A stretch of DNA of 64,000 nucleotides. Source: Aedes albopictus. Its lineage: Eukaryota; Arthropoda; Insecta; Diptera; Culicidae. This document shows, piece by piece, positions 22,855 through 33,710 of this stretch (its first letter is position 1; every line of letters begins with the position of its first letter). Below the pieces are notes generated by a model. It saw nothing but the letters and a program-made list of their open reading frames with translations. It ran no database searches and was not told the DNA's origin. The stretch is from positions 59,935,254 through 59,999,253 of the forward strand of contig NC_085138.1 in assembly GCF_035046485.1 (NCBI RefSeq). The letters are read 5' to 3'. The translations under genes and the position numbers were made by a program.

Positions 22855-25800
22855 AAAAAATCTCTTGAAATTCCTCCAGAATTTTCTTCTGAGGATTCAT
22901 CTAGATGTTTTTTCTGAAATTGTTCCAGGAGCTCCTCCGAAGTTGTCTCCAGTAGTTCTTGATTGAATTTTTCTAAACTTCATAGTTAAAAAATGTTACA
23001 GCATATAAGTTGTAACAAAAGGACCCCGTCGTATCGCACACATGTTCCCATCCGTTTGTAAATTTACAGCTGTATTTTTTTGCTGTGATGTTCTGAAATT
23101 CCTGCATAAATTCCTTCTCAGAATGGTCTAGAAGTTTCTTCTGGAGTTGCCCCAGAAACTATTCCTGCGATTTTTCCAGAAGTTTTTTTTTCTGGAATAC
23201 TATCTGGAGTTCCTTCTGAGATTCTTCCAAAATCTTCTTCTGGCATTCTTTCGGAGAATCCTTCTAAAATTGCGAGAGAGCCTTTCAGTACATCTGGGAT
23301 CCATCAAGAAGTTTCAGGGATTTCAGCTACATTTTTTCTGAGATTTCCAGACAGGAGCTCTTTTTGCGGATCTTGCAGGAATTCATTTTACAAATTTGTT
23401 CTTGAATTCCAGCAATAACTTATTTTCCAATATTTCCAAATGAGTTCCTTCTGGAAGTCCTACTGGAGATAATTATTAAAGTCTCCTAGGGTTTCTTTCT
23501 CTAAATCCTCCCAAAAGTCCTTTTCAAAATCATTCAGGAGTGGGAATCTTTTTTTTTTCTAGCAATCATTACGGAGTTGTGGACATATTTCAGGATTTTA
23601 TGTTGGGATTCCTCCAGGAGCTCTTTCTAGATTTTCCAGTTTCCACAATTCTCCCAGAGTTTCTTCTGGGAAATTTCCAGGACTATGTTGTGGAAGTCCT
23701 AACGGAAGTTTTTTTTTAATCCTCCAGGAAATCCTATAGAAAACCCTTTATTGAATTCCTGGATTATTGCCAAAAAGAAAATCTCTGAGGAATTCCTGAC
23801 TTAGCTCTTGTAGGATCTAATACGTATAAGTGAATGGAGGAATCTTACGGTGGGATTGTTTGAAGAAATCCTCAGGGGAAATTCCCAGAAGGATCCCCAG
23901 AATGAATTCCTAGAGAAATCCTTAGAAGGAGTGTCTGCAGATCAGATGAAATTTATCGAGGAATCCCCAGATGAAGTTTCTAGAGGAATTCCCAGCTTAC
24001 ATTTTAAAAAATAATAAGAAAAACATAAGCTCATAAAAAAATGTTTAAAACAAAATGAAAGAATTTTATCGATTTTTTTATAAAATTCGGAATATTCGAT
24101 AAAGTACATGGAAATCCTGAATATTTGTCAAGAAATTAAGGAAGAAAATCCTGGTGGCATATCTGGATAGATTTCTAAAGGAATCTCAAAATAACTAATG
24201 AAATTTACAAAAAAAAAAATGTCATGTCAAATTCCAGTAAACGTCTTTGGAAGAATTTTTGAAAAGGATGCTTGTTGAAAATAAATGCCTGTTGGAATAT
24301 CCGGAGCAATGAATTGATAAACATATGAATGAACATGTGTGAATATCCCTAGATCTTCAAAAATTCTCAAAAATGAAGAAATTTTAGAAAAATTTCTAAA
24401 TGGAATCCTGAAAGAATCTGAGGATAAATCCTTGAAAAAATACATGGTAGATCAAGGCAGAATATCAAGTGGGAATCCCTTATAAAACACTACAGGTATT
24501 CCTGGATGAACTCCTGCTTAAATCACTGAAAGAAATCGTGTCAGAGCCTCCGAAAGAATTACTGAAGAGATTGCTGGAGAAATCCTTTGGGAATCTCCGA
24601 TGGCATCCAATGTGGAACTCCTAGATAAATTCCAAAACGAGCTCCAGGGAGAGTTCATGATAAAATTTCTGAACGAATTCGTTAAGAAATCCCTGAAAGA
24701 ATTTCAGTGAAGACTACTATTCGAAGAATCATAAGTAAATTCTCTGAAGAAAAACATAAGAAATACCTGGAAAATTTTCTGAATTAATCCTTGGAGGTTT
24801 CTGAACGAATCCACAGATTTTTTCAGAACAAATTTTCAGTGAAAGTGTGATGAAATATATTAGAGACTTGTGAAGATATTTGTGAAGAGGTATTTCGTAA
24901 GGAATGCCATAAAAATTCTAAAATAAACATTGCAGTTATTTCTGAAGAAATCTATTGAAGATTTTCTGAAGGAATGTCTGAATTTCTGAATGAAAATGTT
25001 TAGAGGATTCATATAACAGCGTAAACTGCTGCACAAATTTTATCCATATTATCGAAATATAATTAAACATTTCAACAGGAAGAAAATCTTGACAGCATTT
25101 TACGATGATTAATGAATCTTCTTATAAAATTTTTCAAAACTTTCTTACCATGCAATTAAGCAATTGAAATTTTTAAATTCTTAGAGACTTCCTTAAACTT
25201 TCGATGACAAGTTCGGATTAATGTCTGAAGGATTGTTGAATTTCTAAAAGAATCACTCAGACAATTTCGGAAGGAATCCATGAAAGCTTTTTCGAGAAAA
25301 TCACTGAAGGGATCTCAGAAAGCGTTTATGGGGAAAATTATTAAGAAGTGCATGGAGAAATTTCTAAAGCAAACCAGGCACGATTTTCATAAAGAATCCA
25401 TGGATTTTTTTAAGGAATCCGTGGATTATTTTCTGAAAGCAATGCTTAGAGGGTTTCTAAATGTGTCCATGCAGTAGTTTTTTGAAGCAATCCACGGTAG
25501 AACTTTAAAGGGATAATTGTAGGATTTCCGGAGAAATTCCTAGAAAAATGCACGAAAAAAAATTCTTAAAAAAAATATTTTTGAATCTCTGCTTCTGATG
25601 GAAACTTTGGACGAATTTCTAAAGAAAACTTTTTTTAGATTTAACTAGCTGTACCCGGCAAACTTTGTCTTGCCTACTGCGTTTTTTGGCGTTTCAAGTT
25701 TCTAGCCAAGACCAAGTCCCCGGTCAAAATGTATGGAAGTTCAATTTTCAAAAACTCGCATTTTTTTTCATGCTTTTTGCCTTATAAACCTTCCTTGGGT

Positions 25801-26390
25801 GTAAACTAACAGAATAAAACAAAAACGACCCAAATCCGACGTTCCATTCGCAAGTTATGCGCGGTCCCACGTATGCCACTGCATTTTTATATATATAGAT
25901 TAAACAATCTCTGAAACAAATCTGAACGTAACTTTTAAATTAATTCTTTGAAGAATTTCTTTAAAAATATCTCTCAGACACTTTTTTCTGAGGAATCGGT
26001 TGAGATAATTATGAAAACATTCGCGAAATATTTCCTAAAAGAATCCAGTGCACGGATGTCTGAAGTAATCATTGATTGTTTGATTTGTCTTTATTTAAGA
26101 GACTTTCAAGTAATCTCTGAAACTTTTACGTATTTTCTGGAGAAATTTTTGAGAAACATCTAGACGAATTTCTGAAAAAAAAACAAACAATTTCTGGGAA
26201 GTTTTTTTGAAGCTCCTCATGAAAAATTTTCTAAAAGATTTTGTTGAGAAGCTTCTTAAAAATTTCTTTAAAAAATCTATTATCGAATAAGAAAGTAAGG
26301 AAAAAGATCCCTGTATGAAATTTTAAGGGAATTTATAAAAGCAGTGTAGTGATTTAAGAATATTCTGAAGGAATCTTTAGACCAATTTCT
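22855..26390. repeat. Degenerate 12-nt repeat array with an orientation switch near 23740
   Basis: From 22855 to about 23740 the units are mainly of the TTCCTCCAGAAT type. From about 23760 to 26390 they are the complement (AATCCTGAAGGAATT type). The array is interrupted at 25644-25915. ORFs within it are short and repetitive. Confidence 0.65.
25644..25915 (+). mobile_element. Short dispersed element with a CTAGCTGTACCCGGC start and a TATATATAGAT end
   Basis: This 270-bp segment breaks the 12-nt array. Its head CTAGCTGTACCCGGCAAAC and tail TTTTATATATATAGATT are ones I remember as recurring in many arthropod genomes, but I cannot assign the family. It has no frame. Confidence 0.45.
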
Positions 26391-26480
26391 AAAAAAAAAC
26401 CTGGAAAAACTACAACGTTCGATTGCTTTGACATTCGTGCACACAACTAAATCACCTGTTTGATGAATGATGTGAATTTG

Positions 26481-26670
26481 AAAAAAAAACCACGTGCTCC
26501 GGTGGGAATCGGCTGCCAATTCGCTAGACGTGCGCTTCTTTCCTCCAAGCTACGAAGCCACTCGACCATCTCTATCCCCGGAAGGCACACAGAACTGATC
26601 TCGATTCCACTAATACACACGGTTTGTTCTTTTCCACAATCCAAATCTCCTTCGGATGGAATCGGATGAA
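26481..26670 (-). mobile_element. tRNA-related SINE, copy in minus orientation
   Basis: On the minus strand the unit runs from ATCCGAAGGAGATTTGG to GGTGGGAATCGG-complement sequence and ends in an A/T run (26481-26489 on the plus strand). A GTCGAGTGGCTTCGTAGC segment and a GATTCCCACCGG end give tRNA-like promoter spacing. A second copy in the opposite orientation is at 31403-31575. Confidence 0.55.
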
Positions 26671-26824
26671 CATCTACACATCTCTGTCGTGTGAAATGAG
26701 CATGAGTGTCCAAGCCGGAAAGGAATTATTTTCGAAAACTGTTACGAGCGTCGGGTACTGTCTATCCGATGACTCTTGAAGGGTCGGTCGTTGGCCGACC
26801 GATTACAGTAGTGTGGCCATAGGA

Positions 26825-27792
26825 GATTTTTTTTATTACCGTACGGGCTTGGGCCGAAGGGTCCCAGATTTTCATGAAACTTTTTCCACAAGCAGGGCTC
26901 ATGGACATACATATGAACAAAAAAAATCGAGGAAAATTCAGGGTCGCCTATTTTCCCGGAAAACTCAGGTGGATTTTTTTTGTTTTCCCCTGACACTACT
27001 TACTTTGAAAAATCATAACTCAAGAACGAAGCATCGTAGAAACAATTTTTTTTTTTTGACAATGAAATCCAAAAAAAAAATATGAACTGGAAAAAGTTTC
27101 CCACAAAATTTTCCACAGTTGAGAAAATTCGTAAAGAAAAGCCGGAAAAACTATGCCCGAACTCGTGGAAAATTTTTGAAAAAGTATTTTTGAGAAGGTT
27201 ATTTTACATAGTTTTTCCGGCTTTTCTTTATGGATTTTCTCAACAGTGGAAAATTTTGTGGAAAACTTTTTTCATTTCATATTATGTTTTTGATTCCTGA
27301 GAAAATTTGCTTTCATTTTCATTAAAAAACTTTGTTTCTACGATGCTTCGTTCTTGAGTTATGATTTTTCAAAGAAAAGGCTTTTATGGCACATTTGGAC
27401 ATTTTTCAACAAAATTGGCCATAACTCAAATATTTGTTCGAAAATTTTCCACGAGTTCGGGTATAGTATTTCCGGCTTTTCTTTACGAATTTTCTCAACT
27501 GTGGAAAATTTTGTGGGAAACTTTTTCCAGTTCATTTTGGATTTCTGAGAAAATTTGCTTTCATTTTCTAAAAAAAAACTTACTATGCTTCGTTCTTGAG
27601 GTATGATTTTTTAAAGTGGGTAGTGTCAGGAGAAAACAAAAAATTTTCACCTGAGTTTTGCGGAAAAATAGGCGACCCTGAATTTTCCTCAATTTTGTTT
27701 TGTTCATTTATACATGAGCCCTGCCTGTGGAAAAAGTTTCATGAAAATCTGAGACCCTTCGGCTCAATTTGTACGATAATAAAAAAATGCCC
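26825..27792. mobile_element. Long-terminal-inverted-repeat element, copy B (not interrupted)
   Basis: It has the same ends and arms as 167-1846: ATTTTTTTTATTACCG at the left, and AATAAAAAAATGCCCC at the right. Internal arm sequences such as GAACGAAGCATCGTAG are repeated inverted near 27335-27350. It lacks the hAT insertion and so preserves the empty target, ACATTTGGACAT, near 27393. No transposase is encoded. Confidence 0.75.
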
Positions 27793-29018
27793 CATAGTAC
27801 CCCACAAATGGTCGGGGTTCTGCTAAACCGAACCAAAGATAATTTTTTGAAAAATTGAGTTTTCCCAACCATTGGATGAAGAAATTGGCGATCCTCTTTC
27901 CATGTAAAAATCCAGTAATTCTGACTGCTCTTCGGGGAGTAAATTGAAAATTTCTGTTTGGCAGAATGTACAAAAAATAAAATTGCATCCAACCAGAGTG
28001 AACTGTAAACCATTCCATAGAATGAGCGAAATAGGGTAATTCATGTATTTTGGACAGGCTGAGGACAACGTTGAAAAAATCGTCCCCTAGCTTCCTTAGA
28101 AAGCAATTAATTATCGTGCAGAGTTACTCGTACGCATACTATATGATTGAACTTTGCGTTCCTGGTGACAAAAACCTTAACGAAAACATTTTAAGCTGAG
28201 AAAATCACAATTTCCGCTCGCCTGTTAGAATTTCATTTTGGACACCGAATATATGTTTTGGACACCCTCAGGTATATTTAATTTGGACAGGGCAATTATC
28301 TCAATGTTTAGCCATGAATACTGCTAAATCATGGAAGTAGCATAAACTAACACATATTTTCTTGCAAATTATAAAATTCCTCCGCTTAACAGGCATCTAT
28401 TTTGATAACTTTTACAGTTTTTGCTAAAATCGAGAAAATATCGCCAGACCCACAGAATACGCCTCCAAGTATGCAATCGCATAGCATCCCCATGTAGTTC
28501 GTCAGATGACTAAAATGTATTTACAGTAGAAAACTTGTTATGTATTTTGGACACCACCTATTTTAAGCGTTCTAGATGAATGTTAAGAGATTGGCTGCCT
28601 AATGCTTCTCTTGAACCTTTCTCATTGCAATAAGGCTTTTAAATTTCTAACAATTGTTAATTCAACGATTTTGAGGTGATTATTGTATGTGAGTGTGAAG
28701 TGTATGTCGTCTTGCATACCTGTGCATTTTAGGGGTTTTAGTGAAACAATTTACATTTTCGATAATTTTGAAGTAAATTCTTAATTGTTAAGCGTATTTT
28801 CAACGTAAATCTTCAGAATAGGGTCTGTTTTATCCAATAATCGATATTGAGAAGTATCTACTTTTTCAGTTCGATCGCAGCTGTCGTCGGATACAGTCGC
28901 CAGCAAATGTGCTCTTTGCCGTTCGCTTTATCTTTGCCAACAGACTGTGTTGTATAGGCAAACGGTACCGTGCTTTGTACCCCGGTCATTCACCGTTGGT
29001 TCGTTTTGTGCTATCGAG

Positions 29019-29969
29019 ATGTGCGAGATTATTAATACCGCACAATTTCGTTTCCCACCGGGTAGCCCTCGACCGTCATGGGCGGAGATAGCGATTTTTG
29101 TGAAATCGTTGGAGACGGATTTGCTGCTAATCGAGACAGCATACAAAACAGCGAAGGACCGTTCGCTGTTTTTAAAGTTTTCATCTATGGATGCTATGAT
29201 GGAATGTCTGAGAAAAAACGCGGAACCTAGGAAGTTCGTTTATGCGAATGGGCTGCAAGTGGAAGTGCGTATGTGCATCGCTGGAGCAAACATGCAGTAC
29301 GTCCGGGTTTTTGATTTGCCTCCGGAATTAAGCGATGAGTGTTTGTCGTCAGTACTACGAAAATACGGAAAAGTTGAGCAAGTGATCCACGAAAAGTTTC
29401 CCGCAGATTCAGGGCTTGGCCATATTTTCAATGGCGTGCGTGGCGTATATATCGATGTGGAGTGCACCATACCACCAGAAATCGTAGTCGGAAACTGGAA
29501 GGCGCGTATTTTTTACGATGGTTTAAAAGACGTTTGCTTTTTGTGTCGCGCGGTAGGCCACCGCAAGAATTCTTGCCCTCAACGTGAGAATCGGAAACAG
29601 CCGGCGAAAAATCAAGAGAAGGATCAGGAACCCCGTTCATATGCTGCTGTGGTTTCAACGGACGACGCGGTTCCATCATCAGTGGGGAAAACATCGGAAA
29701 TAGAAATAATAGAAGTACTGGAAGACAACGATCAGCCATCGAATGAGCTAGAAGTGGAAGAATTAGTCGTTCGTGAATGCGAAGCAGACTCGGAAGACGA
29801 ATGGCGCCCGATGACACAGACGGAAAAGTTGGAGGAAGTCGCGAAGGCAATAAAGGAAGTGATGGGAAACCCGACTGCCGATCAACGCAGGGCTCAATTT
29901 GCCGCATCGGGTTCGAGCTCAGGTTCCGCACCGCGCGTTAAGAAGAAGTGCGCACGAAGAACTTTTTAA
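29019..29969 (+). CDS. ORF1/Gag-like nucleic-acid-binding protein with one CCHC zinc knuckle (316 aa)
   Basis: The protein resembles ORF1 (Gag-like) proteins of insect LINEs of the jockey/I/LOA type, which bind element RNA. I chose the ATG at 29019 because upstream in-frame codons back to 28947 contain no ATG. Residues about 45-160 contain an RRM-like pattern (FLKFSSMDAM, VRVFDLPPEL). The knuckle CFLCRAVGHRKNSCP gives C173, C176, H181 and C186. The C-terminal third is acidic and low in complexity, with a basic end (VKKKCARRTF). No stop or frameshift interrupts it, and no ORF2 follows. It lies inside a 1.2-kb retrotransposed unit with a perfect target duplication. A retrocopied host CCHC gene is the alternative. 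I favour a LINE ORF1 derivative. Confidence 0.8.
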   Translation: MCEIINTAQFRFPPGSPRPSWAEIAIFVKSLETDLLLIETAYKTAKDRSLFLKFSSMDAMMECLRKNAEPRKFVYANGLQVEVRMCIAGANMQYVRVFDLPPELSDECLSSVLRKYGKVEQVIHEKFPADSGLGHIFNGVRGVYIDVECTIPPEIVVGNWKARIFYDGLKDVCFLCRAVGHRKNSCPQRENRKQPAKNQEKDQEPRSYAAVVSTDDAVPSSVGKTSEIEIIEVLEDNDQPSNELEVEELVVRECEADSEDEWRPMTQTEKLEEVAKAIKEVMGNPTADQRRAQFAASGSSSGSAPRVKKKCARRTF

Positions 29970-30054
29970 TAGAATTTTCAATTACTGTTAGAATAAGAAA
30001 TTATTCATTAAGAATCTCGGCTCCGTAAAGTTTTTATAAAACGAATGAGCCTTT

Positions 30055-30060
30055 AATAAA
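30055..30060 (+). terminator. Polyadenylation signal AATAAA of the ORF1-only element
   Basis: AATAAA lies 85 nt after the stop codon and about 9 nt before the terminal A-run, the normal distance from the cleavage site. Confidence 0.75.
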
Positions 30061-30327
30061 CGATATAGAAAAAAAAACGTATCTACTTTGATTAGCTCAC
30101 CAGAACAAGACATACATCACCGTGCCTGTCCAAATTACATACATGTCCAAATTATATTTTTTACCCTATTTCTGTTTATGTAAAGATGATGAACATTTTA
30201 AAATCTTCTCACCACCGTCAGATTTCTAACTTCTAACCGACCCATAGTAACAATCTGTGAGAGAATTGAACACGTTATTAGAAATACGGATGTTGGAGGA
30301 TCCAATTATGTTTCGATGGCGCTGATC

Positions 30328-30559
30328 GCCATTTTTCCAAATCACATTCAGCCAGACCGAACCAAATCCACTGCATTTTAAAACCAATTTATTCTCAACA
30401 ATACAAAAACCAACTTGTTTTAAATACTTGCGTTATGTTGACACACCTGATACTGATTATTTAACACAGGAGCCGTCATTGAACAACAAGGCTAATTAGA
30501 ATAATAAAGCTTTAAAAAAATCAAACACTTGGTTCGCTTTGGCTGATCGAAAAATGGCG
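30328..30559. mobile_element. Possible small MITE with CGCCATTTTT ends
   Basis: CGCCATTTTTCC at the left and AAAAATGGCG at the right are inverted, and GACCGAACCAA inward of the left end matches TTGGTTCGCTTTGG inverted on the right. No target duplication was seen. Confidence 0.4.
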
Positions 30560-30635
30560 TTTTCATGAAAATCATCTTTGAGAAGAATGTTTAAAACTTG
30601 ATTCAGACTTAACGACAAACCTTCAGCTAGGTAAA

Positions 30636-30705
30636 ATGACCTAGAGGTAACGCGCTTGGTTTTCACTCAAATGATCCAAGTTCGAATCTTTTTCATATTT
30701 TTGAA
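30636..30705 (+). repeat. tRNA-like SINE fragment
   Basis: GACCTAGAGGTAACGCG resembles an A box and CAAGTTCGAATCT a B box at tRNA spacing, followed by a T-rich stretch. The stems do not close into a functional tRNA. Confidence 0.45.
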
Positions 30706-31402
30706 TTTTTTTTTTGTCTTAGTTCACTTTAGCAGAACATTTTCATGGTTTTCTTCGACCAGCATAAATATGAAGTACACACATTGCTCCACTTTCACAT
30801 CTGAGGACCTCAGGACATGCAAGGACATCATCACTCTTGTTCTGTGCCTGCACAATGCACATGCACCGCCTATGAAAAAAAAACATGGATGGGAAGGGCT
30901 GAACTGGGAGGGCTTCCGCCGTTCATACTTCAAACTATTTTGAGACCTCTGTGCTACTATACTATACGCGTCCTCTTTGATTCATGTAAAGGATTGTGAG
31001 TGATATCGGTTTCAAACTTCATGGACGATGAAAAATCGAGATTTTTTTCACCATCCGACTGGTTTTCTGTGAAACAAAGAAACACAGTCAGCCACACTGA
31101 ACTATTAACCATATTCCAATGTTTTTGTTCAGCCAGAGTGTACTGAGTGCAAAGTACTGAGAAATGAAATGTAATTATATCAATGATTTCAATTAATTTA
31201 CATGTATTCTTCATCTCTGATGGTTAATAAAGGCTTGTAAGTTACATGTGTGCGGAAAAGTTTCAAATAACCTTAGCTGTTGTTTATTTCTGAGTGGTTG
31301 AACTTTAACCTTAAATTTCTCGGAATAAACTTTTTGGCTCTTAGTTCGGTTTAGCAGAACCCCGGCCAAATGTCAATTTATTGATTTTCTACATGTTCAT
31401 CT

Positions 31403-31575
31403 AATTCCATTCGAAGGAGATTTGGATTGTGAAAAGGAACAAACCATGTGGCATAGTAATCAAGTTCAGTTCTGTGCCTTCAGGGGACGGAGATGATCAA
31501 GTGGCTCCGTAGCTTGGAGAAAAGAAGCGAATTGGGAGTCATGTGTTCGATTCCTTCCTTAATTATTTTTTTTCG
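31403..31575 (+). mobile_element. tRNA-related SINE, copy in plus orientation
   Basis: It shares ATTCGAAGGAGATTTGGATT, CAGTTCTGTG.CTTC and GGCTCCGTAGCTTGGAG segments with 26481-26670 read on the other strand. The B-box-like GTGTTCGATTCC is followed by a T-rich end. A deletion relative to the other copy has removed the GCACGTCTAGC segment. Confidence 0.55.
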
Positions 31576-31891
31576 GTTTAAAACCAAAAAAAACAACGAA
31601 ATTGTTCTGTTGTGTCGTTCAGAAAATCCTTCTGGAAAATTCAGGTTCCTACAGGAATTCATACTGGTATTTCTTTACGAATTCCTCCAGGGAGTTCCTC
31701 GGAATTCCCCAAAAATACCAAAAATACCCAAGCAACACGACTTGTTTCAAAGCCAGTACCAGCAACATCAGTGCAATTTATTCACTGTTTGTATTAAGGA
31801 CAACAGAACATAATTGCTTCTCCTTTGAAACGAAAAAAGCGGAAATTCTAAATCGTTATGCAACTTGAGCTAGGGGGATTGATAAAAAAAG

Positions 31892-31975
31892 AAGAAAAAA
31901 AAATGTCCAGACTCGAACCATGGACACCAGGAGTATTAACCACTCACCTTACATACTACACCAGAAGCTCTGTGA
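31892..31975 (-). repeat. tRNA-like SINE fragment
   Basis: On the minus strand a D-arm-like GTGTAGTATGTAAGG is followed, at tRNA spacing, by ATGGTTCGAGTCTGG. The flanks have a T/A-rich run (31885-31900). It is not a complete tRNA. Confidence 0.45.
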
Positions 31976-32394
31976 GAGAATTGCGGCTCAACGCACCATA
32001 AAAGCTACTGAAGTTACGCGTTACTTCATTGTATCTTCTTTGTCACAAGTTAGAAAGCTGTCAAAATGAAAAGACACGCAAGTTTTCCGTAACACATTTG
32101 GAACCTAATCTGAACAAACAAACCACAGTAAGATGTTTCATAGTTACATAGTGTTACATAGCACATTTAATGCAAGCTGACTGTATTGTCACTTGTGAGG
32201 AATATGTTAGCTCCGCCTCCATAAATCGATGTCAAATACGATGTTTTTTTTTTGTAATTGCTATGAAACAAAGCTGCAACTTAACGATATTCGGAGTTTA
32301 AATGCAACTCAACTGACAAGATTGAAGTTGCGTGTGCTCTTATTGCAACTCTTTTAGACCAAAGCATAGAAAGCCACATTTTGGATGATGTTGC

Positions 32395-33120
32395 AGGTGC
32401 TGCTTGGGTACCTTCAGAGATTTTAACAGAAATTAGACTGAAAATTTCATCAACATTTTTTTCAGGAATTCTTTTGGTAACTGCTCCAAAATTTCTTCTG
32501 GAACTTCTTCAATGGTATCTTCAGAGACTCTTTCAGTATTATAAGATTTCCTCTAGGAATTTCAAATCATTTCAGGGACTACAGCAGAAATCCAGCAGAA
32601 GGTTCTTTTTGTATGTAATTGCTTTTGGAATTCTGTCAGAAATATCTCCAGGGATTCCTAAAAGGATTCCTCCAGGGATTGTTTCAGCAGTTTATTTTTT
32701 CAGATATTTCACAAAACATTACTTTAATTTTGTGTAGGAATCCCTGAAAAATAAAACTCCAGGATATGCCTGTGGGAATTTCTAGAAGCAATTCTTTATA
32801 AATTTCTGGAAGGATTCCTGGACTAAATACCCTGAAACAGTTTCTAAAGCAATCTCTGCAAAAAATCCCTGAGATATCTCGGGAGGAATTCCTAAAAGAA
32901 TTTTATAGGAAATTTCTGGAGTAATTCTGGAAATAATTCTACGGAAAACACTTGGAAGAAAAAAATTCAGGAGAAATTTCTGAAGCTATTTCTGGAGTAG
33001 TTTCCGAAGAAATCGCTGAAGAGATTTCCAACGCACATTTCGTAAACAATCCCTGATTGAACTTCTAAAAAAACCTCAGGAAAAATGCTTCGAAGAAATT
33101 TTTTTACAATTTTTCAATTT
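32395..33120. repeat. Degenerate 12-nt array with an orientation switch near 32740
   Basis: The left part has TTCCTCCAGGGATT-type units, and from about 32740 the complementary GGAATTTCTGGAG type follows. The longest frame here, 32381-32737, is a product of the repeat. Confidence 0.6.
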
Positions 33121-33129
33121 TACCATAAG

Positions 33130-33708
33130 TTGCATTTGAGAGAAATAAATTGAATTAGTGGAGATTTTTTAATAAGTGTCGTCTTAATTAAGAGAAATCT
33201 TCTAAATAATGTGCAACTCGCAATATTGAAGTCATTTGACAAAGTCGTACCAGTATGGGGGCACTAAAAATTGGAAACTATGAGTAAACAGCTTTGATTT
33301 TGATACGACAGCATTGATGTTACTCCAGGATCGCAAGATCAGCTACGCTTACACGTGGAACCAATGAGATAACTGCCTGGGTCTAACAACCGTCTTCAGT
33401 TTATGAGTGCTGGTGATATTCTGAGTGTTGGTTGCTACGCAAGGTTGCTGTTGAACGGGAGAAAGGGGGAGGATGTGATGGTTGTAGTCGCTTGCCTACG
33501 GTAGAACACGGAGTCCTCTGCGTCTGCACAAGTTCATTGCAGAAGGCTCACGTTGGTGTGTTAATGCCTGGCGTAAGATGTGAGATTATGTGTTGAGAAT
33601 TATGAAGAAGCAACGGTACCACTCGCTGGTTGCATAACTTTTCGGCATGATATAATAATACAGCAATGTGCTTAAGAGAAGACTCATGACTAATCAATAA
33701 ACCAAACA
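33130..33708. other. Single-copy DNA, no gene recognised
   Basis: A G-rich part at 33420-33600 (GGGAGAAAGGGGGAGG) is followed by AT-rich sequence. No long frame, repeat or RNA gene is visible. Confidence 0.35.
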
Positions 33709-33710
33709 TA

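Larger units (their letters stand above)
28865..30078 (+). mobile_element. ORF1-only non-LTR retroelement (1.2 kb, poly-A tail, 11-bp target duplication)
   Basis: The unit is flanked by GTATCTACTTT at 28854-28864 and again at 30079-30089, a perfect 11-bp duplication. It ends in AATAAA (30055-30060), a short spacer and an A-run (30069-30077). These are hallmarks of target-primed reverse transcription. It contains a 154-nt leader, one intact frame (29019-29969) and a 99-nt trailer, and has no reverse transcriptase. It must have been moved in trans by a partner LINE. Confidence 0.85.
28028..30172. mobile_element. TIR element (ends GAAATAGGGTAA / TTACCCTATTTC) interrupted by an ORF1-only retroelement
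   Basis: The 12-nt ends at 28028-28039 and 30161-30172 are exact inverted repeats. Inward, ATTTTGGACAGGC at the left is met by GCCTGTCCAAATTAC at the right. Removing 28865-30089 leaves about 920 bp with no coding frame. TTTGGACA motifs recur inside at 28230-28300 and 28545-28555. A TA may be the duplication, but it falls within the symmetric end. Confidence 0.5.
27813..31364. mobile_element. Possible outer TIR pair CGGGGTTCTGCTAAACCGAAC
   Basis: The 21-nt-scale motif at 27813-27833 recurs as its inverse at 31344-31364, and a variant (TTTAGCAGAACATTTT) occurs near 30729. The interior contains other elements. The pair could bound one old transposon or be two separate fragments. No target duplication was found. 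Confidence 0.3.

Noticed and set aside
28947..29018. N-terminal extension of the ORF1/Gag-like protein to 28947
   Set aside because: The codon at 28947 is GTG. The first in-frame ATG is at 29019.
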